From: Pseudomonadota bacterium
GTDB taxonomy: Bacteria; Pseudomonadota; Alphaproteobacteria; Acetobacterales; Acetobacteraceae
DNA length: 40,536 nucleotides
Direction: 5' to 3'
NCBI GenBank assembly: GCA_021819535.1
Contig: JAKAQU010000001.1
Location: 1 to 40,536, forward strand
Position 1 is the first letter of the stretch; each line of letters begins with the position of its first letter. Below the pieces are notes generated by a model. That model did no database searches, was not told the origin of the DNA, and worked only from the letters and a program-made list of their open reading frames with translations. A program made the position numbers and the translations under genes. Shown piece after piece: positions 34,353 through 40,536 of the stretch.

Positions 34353-34445
34353 GCGTCTTCCTCCCAACCTCGCCGCTTATGCGGCAGGCGAGATCTATCG
34401 TCACGCAAAGGAGGCATCTGTCAACGCCAAAGCCCCGCCCGCGCA

Positions 34446-34955
34446 TCATGGCGATGGCAGGATGCGCTCCTCGATCAGATAAGCGAGACCGCGCCGCCAG
34501 CTTTCATCGGTGTTGCCGCGGATATCGACGCTGCCGGCAGCGATTTTGCGGCCGCTATCGGCGTCTTCGATCACCACATTGATATTGAGGATCAGATCGC
34601 TCACCTTCTGCACCCAGCCATAGGCCACAGCCTTGGCGCCGAGGTTTTTGGCGAGCGTCAATTCGCAGCCATTACAGTTCATGATCTCCGGCAATTTGGC
34701 GAGTTCGGAACGCGCCGGTGTGGTGTCGATCACGCGATAGCGGCCCGATTGTGCGAGCTTCGCGCGCAAAGCCTCGCCGAGTGCCGCCGTTCGCGCCCGC
34801 TCGGCATCGCTTGGCGGCGCGGGCGAGGTATCGACCAGCGTGAAATCGAATACCGCAACCGGCATCGGCGCCGCCGCGGCGAGACGATGCTGCGGGACAG
34901 AGAAGAGGCCGATCGCAAACAGAATGGCCATCCCTGGATATGAAAATTTGTTCAC
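34446..34955 (-). CDS. Exported DUF3280-like protein
   Basis: 169 residues. GTG 34955 is set by a strong GGAGGGAG sequence directly upstream. Signal peptide to about 28 (RLAAAAP). The mature part starts with PVAVFDFTLVDTSP, then a helix with ERARTAALGEALRAKLAQSGRYRVID and a strand-rich C-terminus (AVAYGWVQKVSDLILNINVVIEDADSG). This is the fold of DUF3280/DUF2380-type exported proteins, which I recall beside PQQ-associated ABC genes. A CNGCEL pair of cysteines (about 94-97) could bind metal or be a disulfide. It is divergent from the lut-like operon and shares its 84-base promoter region. Confidence 0.8.
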   Translation of the reverse strand: MNKFSYPGMAILFAIGLFSVPQHRLAAAAPMPVAVFDFTLVDTSPAPPSDAERARTAALGEALRAKLAQSGRYRVIDTTPARSELAKLPEIMNCNGCELTLAKNLGAKAVAYGWVQKVSDLILNINVVIEDADSGRKIAAGSVDIRGNTDESWRRGLAYLIEERILPSP

Positions 34956-35039
34956 TCTCCCTCCCTCTATTATGCGGCGCTGTTACGTGGCAACATGAGC
35001 ATAACACGCGCCCGTGCCGCGCGCAAGAGGAGGAAATAT
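34956..35039. promoter_or_regulatory. Divergent promoter region of the lut-like operon
   Basis: 84 bases between divergent starts, holding both ribosome sites (GGAGGGAG minus, AGGAGG plus). TGTTA at 34981-34985 and TAACA at 35002-35006 form a short spaced inverted repeat, with an extra AACA at 34992. It is too short to be significant by itself, but it is centrally placed and could be an operator. I cannot identify -35/-10 boxes confidently. Confidence 0.35.
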
Positions 35040-36269
35040 ATGCTTGGCCGCGCCTTGCGGGTCGCCCTGATGTTCGTCGCAACCTTCGCCGGGGTGGCGC
35101 ATGCCGGGGAACAGCCTTCGGCTGCCGCCCCCGAGGCCGCGGCAGGAGCGCCGGCGCATGTCGCGCTCGTCTATCTCGCACTCAGCGTCAAGCGCAGTTT
35201 TCCGGAAAGCTATCTCGATCAGCCGCCTGCCGATGAGGGCCTCGCGGGTGCAGCCGTCGCACTTGCCGATGACAACACCACCGGACGCTTCACCGGCCAG
35301 GATTTCACGCTCGATCCCGTGAGCGCGCCTGACGAGGCCGGGGTGATCGCGGCGTTTCACGACCGGCTGCAAAAAGGCGCGCGCGATTTCGTAACCGACG
35401 TGCCGGCATCCTTGCTGCTCAAGCTCGCCGACCTGCCGGAGGCGCGCGATGCGACGCTGATCGACGCGGCCGATAGCGACGATATGTTGCGCGCCGAAGG
35501 CTGCCGGCGCGATGTGCTGCACGTCATGCCGAGCCGGGCCATGCTCGCCGATTCGCTGATGCAGTATCTGGTGGTCAAGAACTGGCGGCGGATCATGCTC
35601 CTCGCCGGCCAGAGCGATGCCGACAAGCTCTATGCCGATGCCATCCGCCGCTCGGCAAAGAAATTCCAGATCAAAATCGTCGCTGACAAGCCATGGACCT
35701 TCAACCCCGCCGAGCAGCGCGCCGATACCGGGCATTTCGAGGTCAATACCGAGGTTGCCAATATCACCCAGGGGGTCGATTACGATCTTCTCGTCGTCGC
35801 CGACGAGGAAGACAATTTCGGCGATGATCTCGGCTACCGCGCAACCCTTGCCCGCCCGGTCGCCGGAACCCAGGGCCTCACGCCGACGGCCTGGTCGCGG
35901 GTTTATGATGAAACCGGCGCGACACAACTGCAAAATCGCTTTCTCCGCGCCGCCCATCGCTGGATGACGGAGCGCGATTACGGCGCCTGGATGGCGGTTC
36001 GCGCCTTCGGCGAGGCCGCGATCCGCACCCATAGCAGCGACCCGGCGGTGATCGGCGCTTATCTGCGCAGCTCGAAATTCGAACTTGCCGCCTTCAAGGG
36101 CGAGCGCCTCAGTTTTCGTGCCTGGGATGGGCAGTTGCGCCAGCCGGTGCTGCTCGCCGATCCCCGTTCGCTGGTATCGATTTCGCCCCAGCCGGGATTT
36201 CTGCACGAGTTTTTCGAAACCGACACGCTCGGCGTGGATCAGCCGGAGAGCACATGCCACCTCAATTGA
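35040..36269 (+). CDS. PQQ-dehydrogenase-associated ABC binding protein (LutA/PedA1-like)
   Basis: 409 residues from ATG 35040, preceded by AAGAGGAGG. An in-frame start at 34995 falls before the ribosome site. Signal peptide to about 22 (GVAHAG). The mature protein is a type I periplasmic-binding fold: HVALVYLALSV, a segment with RFTGQDFTLD, then LLAGQSDADKLYADAIRRSAKKF, and YDLLVVADEEDNFGDDLGYRATLARPVAGTQGL. The last is the pattern I know from binding proteins assigned to PQQ-dependent alcohol dehydrogenase systems. The homologous LutA of Methylorubrum is reported to take part in lanthanide uptake. The acidic cluster DEEDNFGDD could bind a hard metal, but it may be structural. The next gene overlaps by 16 bases. 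Confidence 0.88.
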   Translation: MLGRALRVALMFVATFAGVAHAGEQPSAAAPEAAAGAPAHVALVYLALSVKRSFPESYLDQPPADEGLAGAAVALADDNTTGRFTGQDFTLDPVSAPDEAGVIAAFHDRLQKGARDFVTDVPASLLLKLADLPEARDATLIDAADSDDMLRAEGCRRDVLHVMPSRAMLADSLMQYLVVKNWRRIMLLAGQSDADKLYADAIRRSAKKFQIKIVADKPWTFNPAEQRADTGHFEVNTEVANITQGVDYDLLVVADEEDNFGDDLGYRATLARPVAGTQGLTPTAWSRVYDETGATQLQNRFLRAAHRWMTERDYGAWMAVRAFGEAAIRTHSSDPAVIGAYLRSSKFELAAFKGERLSFRAWDGQLRQPVLLADPRSLVSISPQPGFLHEFFETDTLGVDQPESTCHLN

Positions 36270-37228
36270 AATGCGGCCTAGCCGCCCTCTCGCTTCTGCT
36301 TCTCGCCGCGGGTACGGCACGGGCGGATCATCTTTATATTTCCAATGAGAAAGACAATACCGTCACCGTCGTCGATGCCACGAGCCTCGCGATCGTCAAA
36401 ACCGTCCCGGTCGGCGCTCGCCCGCGCGGCCTGTTGCTCGCGGCCGACCATAAGAGCCTCTATGTCTGCACCTCCGATGCCGATCACATCGAAGTGCTCG
36501 ATCTCGCGAGCCTCGCCGTGACCCGCACCTTGCAAAGCGGACCCGATCCGGAAACCTTCGCGCTCAGCCCGGATGGCAAAACCCTTTACGTCTCCAATGA
36601 GGACGACAATCAGGTCTCGATCGTCGATATCGCCTCGGGGCGCATCAGCGATGAGATCCCAACTGGCGTCGAACCCGAGGGCATGGTGGTGAGCCCGGAC
36701 GGCAAGACCATCGTCAACACCTCCGAGACCACCAGCATGGCGCATTTCATCGACGCCACCTCGCATAAGATGCTGGCGAGCGTCCTCGTCGGCTCGCGCC
36801 CGCGCTTTGCCGCTTACACGAAAGATGGCGGACAGGTCTGGGTGTCTTCCGAGGTCGGCGGCAATGTCTCGGTGATCGACAGCGCGACGCACAAGGTGAT
36901 CCACACCATCGCCTTCGCCATTCCAGGCGTTCCTGCCGAGACCGTCCAAGCGGTCGGGATCAATCTGTCGCCGGACGGGAAATGGGCGTTCGTCGCCCTC
37001 GGCCCCGCCAACCGCGTCGCTGTCGTCGATACCGCAAGTTACGCCGTCAAGAAATATCTCCTCGTCGGCCAGCGTGTCTGGCACATGGATTTTTCCTTCG
37101 ATGGCAAAACGCTCTATACCGCGAACGGCGTCAGCAACGACATGTCGGTGATCGATGTCGGAGAGATGAAGGTGACGAAATCGGTGCCGGTCGGGCATCT
37201 CCCCTGGGGCGTGGTCTATGGCCCCTGA
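36254..37228 (+). CDS. PQQ-associated YVTN beta-propeller (LutD-like)
   Basis: 324 residues with signal peptide (cut near ARADH, about 22). The protein is a chain of about seven propeller blades with repeated YVSNEDDNQVSIVDIASG-type units (LYISNEKDNTVTVVD, LYVCTSDADHIEVLD, WVSSEVGGNVSVID, LYTANGVSNDMSVID). Such periplasmic propellers accompany PQQ dehydrogenase and lanthanide-uptake genes, and LutD is one of the proteins reported to bind lanthanide. ATG 36254 (GGAGAG before it) overlaps the upstream gene; the next gene starts 11 bases before its stop. Confidence 0.9.
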   Translation: MPPQLKCGLAALSLLLLAAGTARADHLYISNEKDNTVTVVDATSLAIVKTVPVGARPRGLLLAADHKSLYVCTSDADHIEVLDLASLAVTRTLQSGPDPETFALSPDGKTLYVSNEDDNQVSIVDIASGRISDEIPTGVEPEGMVVSPDGKTIVNTSETTSMAHFIDATSHKMLASVLVGSRPRFAAYTKDGGQVWVSSEVGGNVSVIDSATHKVIHTIAFAIPGVPAETVQAVGINLSPDGKWAFVALGPANRVAVVDTASYAVKKYLLVGQRVWHMDFSFDGKTLYTANGVSNDMSVIDVGEMKVTKSVPVGHLPWGVVYGP

Positions 37229-38024
37229 GAGCGTCGTCTTGGCTGACCGCGCCGCGCTTTCGCCCGATGCCGCGCCGCCACTCGCCGTTGAAGGGTTGAG
37301 CCACGCCTTCGGGGCGCGCCGAGTGCTCGATGAGGTTTCGCTCACCGTCGGGCAAGGCGATTTCGCCGTTTTGCTCGGCCCCAACGGAGCCGGCAAAACG
37401 ACGCTGTTCGCTTTGATCACGCGGCTCTATCACAGCAGCAAAGGCGCGATCCGCATCTTTGGTTACGACATCCGGCGCGATCCCGAGGCTGCGCTCCGGC
37501 GCATGGGCGTCGTGTTCCAGCAATCGACGCTCGATCTCGATCTCACCATCGAGCAAAATCTCTTCTACCACGCGGCACTCCACGGCATGCGGCGCAGCCT
37601 GGCGGCGGCGCGTATCAGCGAAGAATTGGCGCGCGTCGGCCTCGATGGGCGGCGGCGCGAGCGGGTGCGCCAGCTTTCCGGCGGGCAACGGCGGCGCGTC
37701 GAACTCGCCCGCGCGCTGGTACATAACCCCTCTTTGCTCCTGCTCGATGAGCCCACCGTCGGCCTCGACATGGCCAGTCGGCAATTCCTACTCGAACATG
37801 TGCGTGGGCTTTGTCTGCGCCAGGGACTAGGTGTTTTGTGGGCGACCCATCTCATCGACGAGGCCGGAGCGGATGCGCGCATCGTCATCCTGCATCAGGG
37901 CCAGGTGCGCGCCGAAGGCACGCATCAAGAGATTCTCGCCCGCGCCCAGGAAACTTCGCTGAAAGCCGCCTTCGATCGCCTGATCGCCGATGAATTTGGC
38001 AAGCCGGGTTCTCAGGCGCCATGA
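37218..38024 (+). CDS. PQQ-associated ABC transporter ATPase (LutE/PedC-like)
   Basis: 268 residues. Walker A GPNGAGKTT at 54-62, Q-loop VFQQSTLDLDLT, canonical LSGGQRRRVELARAL at 153-167, Walker B LLLLDEPTVGLD at 173-184, H-loop H211. The closest general group is the ATPase of ABC-2 exporters, which fits the ABC-2 permease that follows (ATGA overlap at 38021). It is coupled to the propeller and binding protein in one operon, so the system is assigned to the PQQ-dehydrogenase/lanthanide type. Confidence 0.92.
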   Translation: MAPESVVLADRAALSPDAAPPLAVEGLSHAFGARRVLDEVSLTVGQGDFAVLLGPNGAGKTTLFALITRLYHSSKGAIRIFGYDIRRDPEAALRRMGVVFQQSTLDLDLTIEQNLFYHAALHGMRRSLAAARISEELARVGLDGRRRERVRQLSGGQRRRVELARALVHNPSLLLLDEPTVGLDMASRQFLLEHVRGLCLRQGLGVLWATHLIDEAGADARIVILHQGQVRAEGTHQEILARAQETSLKAAFDRLIADEFGKPGSQAP

Positions 38025-38827
38025 CAACCTTGCAATATTCGCTCTGTCTTTCCGGCATCGTGCGGCGTGAGGCGCTGCGCTGGCTCAACCAGCGCGGGCG
38101 CTTCATCTCCGCTCTCGTGCGGCCGCTGGTGTGGCTCGCGATTTTCGCCGCCGGATTCCATTTCGTGCTCGGCGTCTCGATCATACCCCCTTACGAAACC
38201 TATATCCCCTACGAGGTCTATATCGCACCCGGGCTGCTCGCTATGATTCAGCTTTTCAACGGCATGCAGAGTTCACTCTCGATGGTCTATGACCGCGAGA
38301 TGGGCAGCATGAAAACGCTGATGATCAGCCCGTTTCCGCGCTGGTTTCTATTGATCGCGAAATTGCTCGCGGGCGTCGCGGTATCCGTCGTGCAGGCCTA
38401 TATCTTTCTTGCCATCGCCTGGTTCTGGGACATCGAGCCTCCGGTCAGCGGCTATCTCGCGGTGTTGCCGGCGCTCGTTCTCGCGGGGCTGATGCTCGGC
38501 GCGCTCGGACTCGTGCTCTCCTCCTTCATTCGCCAGTTGGAGAATTTCGCCGGCGTGATGAATTTCGTGATTTTCCCGATGTTTTTTACCTCAAGCGCGC
38601 TCTATCCGCTGTGGCGGGTTGCGGAGGCGAGCCCGGCGATCTACTGGCTTTCCGAAATCAATCCCTTTACCCACGCGACCGAACTCATCCGCTTCGCCCT
38701 TTATGACCGCGTCAATGCAGTTTCGGCCGCGATCGTCGCCTTCTATCTCATTGTTTTCGTCGTGCTCGCGGTATGGGGCTATGATCCCGGACGCGGGCTG
38801 ATGGCGCGCCGCGCCGGCGCGGAATAA
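38021..38827 (+). CDS. ABC-2 type permease of the PQQ-associated transporter (LutF/PedB-like)
   Basis: 268 residues with about six membrane helices. Typical ABC-2 features: N-terminal LVRPLVWLAIFAAGFHFVLG, YIAPGLLAMIQLFNGMQSSLSMVYDREMGSMKTLMISPFPRW (conserved membrane and coupling region), and FAGVMNFVIFPMFFTSSALYPLW near 190-210. ABC-2 permeases are usually exporters, whereas this operon also has a binding protein, so the direction of transport cannot be assumed. Confidence 0.92.
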   Translation: MTTLQYSLCLSGIVRREALRWLNQRGRFISALVRPLVWLAIFAAGFHFVLGVSIIPPYETYIPYEVYIAPGLLAMIQLFNGMQSSLSMVYDREMGSMKTLMISPFPRWFLLIAKLLAGVAVSVVQAYIFLAIAWFWDIEPPVSGYLAVLPALVLAGLMLGALGLVLSSFIRQLENFAGVMNFVIFPMFFTSSALYPLWRVAEASPAIYWLSEINPFTHATELIRFALYDRVNAVSAAIVAFYLIVFVVLAVWGYDPGRGLMARRAGAE

Positions 38828-38838
38828 GAGGTTTTACC

Positions 38839-39459
38839 ATGCTCCGCCGCTTGCTTTTTTCCACCGCTATCCTTCTAACCCTCGCCGCCAAGGCAAACGC
38901 GGCACCGCCCGCCGATCCCGATTGGCCCTGTCAGCAGCGTTTGGTTGCCCATCTCGCCCTCGCCACCTATTGGACCGGCCCGGCGCCGCCGGCGGGAGTG
39001 GATTGGCACAGCGATCAGCGTCTTGCGGCATTGGTGGAGCAGGTTTCGCCGCGCGATGTCAGTGCGGCGGACGGCGCCGCCAATCTCGATGGGTTTGCCA
39101 AGAGCGTGCCGGCAACAGAACGGGCAAAGACCTTGCCGCTCGCCTTTGCCGCGCTCGTGGAACAGACGAATGAAGAACGCGATGCGGTGGTCTCAAGGCT
39201 CAAAGATCTCGCTGTGCGCCAGCGTTCGCTCGCCAAGCGAATCGAAAGCGATGAGGCCGCGTTGCAGGCAATTCCCCCCGATGCGACGGGCGATGCCGCG
39301 GCCGAGCGCGCCGGTATCAGCGAGCGCCACGACCTCCTGGTGCGGAGCTATCACGATATCGGCGAGACCATTCGCTATGCCTGCCAGGTGCCGGGCGATC
39401 TCGATGCGAGGCTCGGCGCTTATGCTCGCGTGCTCGCGGCCCATCTCGATACGAAATGA
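38839..39459 (+). CDS. Exported protein of the lut-like operon (LutG-like)
   Basis: 206 residues, AAGAGG before ATG 38839. Signal peptide to about 21 (ANAAPP). The mature N-terminus DPDWPCQQRLVAHLALATYWTGP resembles small exported WPC-starting proteins that end the PQQ-associated ABC operons. The rest is helical, with a likely coiled coil at 110-150 (NEERDAVVSRLKDLAVRQRSLAKRIESDEAAL), and a second cysteine (ACQVPG, about 184) that could pair with the first. I infer a periplasmic helper; no activity is known to me. The stop is 13 bases from the convergent anion transporter. Confidence 0.85.
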   Translation: MLRRLLFSTAILLTLAAKANAAPPADPDWPCQQRLVAHLALATYWTGPAPPAGVDWHSDQRLAALVEQVSPRDVSAADGAANLDGFAKSVPATERAKTLPLAFAALVEQTNEERDAVVSRLKDLAVRQRSLAKRIESDEAALQAIPPDATGDAAAERAGISERHDLLVRSYHDIGETIRYACQVPGDLDARLGAYARVLAAHLDTK

Positions 39460-39472
39460 GGCCCCTTCCCCG

Positions 39473-40536
39473 TCACAGCCACCAGATCCCGACCAGCAAA
39501 GTGAGGAGAGTGAGCGGCGCGCCGATGATGAAATAATCGGCAAATCTGATCCGCACCCCATCGGCTGCCGCGCGTTGCACGACGATCAGGTTGGCGACCG
39601 AGCCGAGAATGGTGAAATTCCCGGCCAAGGTCGATGCCATGGCGACCACGAGCCAGGCATGCTGCGGATCGGCAAGCGGATCGATGAACGGGCGCAGCAG
39701 AAGCACCGCCGGCACGTTGCTTACGATGTTCGAGAGCAGGGCGACGGCGATCGCGAGCGGCGCGGTCTGGTCGAGATGCCAGGCGCCGGCCATGGCGATC
39801 GCGCGCGGGCCGAAGAACGATGCCTGCACACCGGCGACGACGATGAATAGCCCCGCGAACATGAGCAAAAGTGGCCAGTCGATCTCGGCATAGAACCGCT
39901 CTGGCTTGAGGCGGCCCATGAGCAGCAAAATCCCACCCGCGGCCACTGCCGCTTCGGACGGCGGCATGCCGGCGAAAAGGGCGACGATCAGTGCGATCAC
40001 GACGATCAGCGCCTTGCCCACCAGCGGCATGAAAATCGTGCCCCGTTGCGCCTCGGCCACAAGGTCGATGCGGACGAAAAACTCGCGCCGCCAGACGACG
40101 GCGATCAAACCCGCGGCCAGCAGCAATCCGATCGCCGCGACCGGCGCGAGTGCCGCGGTGAAGGCGCGGTAGGAAATATGCGAAAGACTGCCGATGATCA
40201 TGTTCTGGGGATTGCCGGTGATGGTCGCGACACTGCCGATATTGGACGCGGTCGCGATGGCGATCAGATAGGGCTCCGGCCGGCGCTTGAGACGGCGCAC
40301 GACATCGAGAACGAGCGGCGTCATGACCAGGCAGATCGTGTCATTGACCATGAAAGCGGAAAGCGTGCCCGAAACCGTGATCACTACGACGAGGAGCAGC
40401 AAAGGGTGGCGCGCGCGCGCGACCGCCCAGCCGGCGATGAGACGAAAACCACCGCCAATCCGCAGAGCGGCGACGACAATCATCATGCCGAGCAAAAGTG
40501 CTATGGTATCGAGATCGATCGCGCGATAGGCGGAGA
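39473..40536 (-). CDS. SLC13/ArsB-type anion transporter (N-terminus beyond window)
   Basis: The frame stays open to the right edge, so the first tens of residues are missing; about 354 are visible against about 410 usual. Ten or so hydrophobic helices. Family motifs: AIDLDTIALLLGMMIVV at the visible start, VNDTICLVMTPLVLDVV, ATASNIGSVATITGNPQNMIIG (the GNPQN signature) and NIVSNVPAVLLLRPF. Members carry dicarboxylates, arsenite, sulfate or other anions using Na+ or H+; the substrate is not evident. It is convergent with the lut-like operon. Confidence 0.88.
   Translation of the reverse strand, partial: SAYRAIDLDTIALLLGMMIVVAALRIGGGFRLIAGWAVARARHPLLLLVVVITVSGTLSAFMVNDTICLVMTPLVLDVVRRLKRRPEPYLIAIATASNIGSVATITGNPQNMIIGSLSHISYRAFTAALAPVAAIGLLLAAGLIAVVWRREFFVRIDLVAEAQRGTIFMPLVGKALIVVIALIVALFAGMPPSEAAVAAGGILLLMGRLKPERFYAEIDWPLLLMFAGLFIVVAGVQASFFGPRAIAMAGAWHLDQTAPLAIAVALLSNIVSNVPAVLLLRPFIDPLADPQHAWLVVAMASTLAGNFTILGSVANLIVVQRAAADGVRIRFADYFIIGAPLTLLTLLVGIWWL

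Noticed and set aside
1..40536. CRISPR arrays, tRNA or rRNA genes, insertion sequences with transposase
   Set aside because: I looked for regularly spaced repeats, T-loop-like GTTCGA segments, and transposase or integrase motifs and saw none.

Overview
Kind of organism. This is a GC-rich, densely packed bacterial chromosome segment with many stop/start overlaps (ATGA, TGATG, GTGA). The set of genes (dapF-mtaB-ftsY, gltB/gltD, rph-rdgB, formate-THF ligase, PQQ-associated transport genes) and a perfect 26-base palindrome that I recall as recurrent in acetic-acid-bacterium relatives point to an alphaproteobacterium, probably Rhodospirillales/Acetobacteraceae. That placement is an inference from gene content; no rRNA or tRNA gene is visible. 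Layout, 1-5062: the end of a FUSC-family membrane protein, then a tight dapF-mtaB-ftsY operon (lysine/peptidoglycan precursor, tRNA thiomethylation, SRP receptor). 5063-6289: the last 76 bases of the sugar-permease gene occur twice (5095-5170 and 6214-6289, one mismatch) and bracket about 1.04 kb of much more AT-rich DNA with two small unrecognised genes. This looks like a recently acquired cassette inserted at the 3' end of the permease gene. 6214-10114: a minus-strand ribose-type ABC importer (binding protein, ATPase, permease) whose ATPase has an extra C-terminal domain of about 135 residues. 10199-15686: two large divergent glycosyltransferase genes, one a multi-domain fusion. 15723-18628: formate-tetrahydrofolate ligase and a secreted SMP-30/gluconolactonase-like protein, divergent. 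19050-25514: glutamate synthase in the order gltD, DUF2059, gltB. 25552-27382: msrB, then rph-rdgB. 27448-39459: the most interesting region. It has a NarL-type sensor kinase, a 44-base inverted repeat with two identical palindromic half-sites, a TonB-dependent receptor and a small c-type cytochrome. A NitT/TauT-type ABC importer and a DUF3280-like exported protein follow on the minus strand. A five-gene plus-strand operon completes the region: PQQ-associated binding protein, YVTN beta-propeller, ABC ATPase, ABC-2 permease and exported WPC protein. The five-gene operon with the TonB receptor matches in composition the lanthanide-uptake clusters called lut in Methylorubrum and pedA1A2BC in Pseudomonas putida. 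I therefore read the region as a probable rare-earth-metal or PQQ-enzyme support locus, although no PQQ dehydrogenase lies in the window. 39473-40536: a partial SLC13/ArsB-type anion transporter running off the right edge. How the genes work together: the left and middle parts are mostly housekeeping. The right third would bring a scarce ligand across the outer membrane (TonB receptor), hand it to periplasmic binding proteins and ABC systems, and may be controlled by the kinase and the operator-like repeat.
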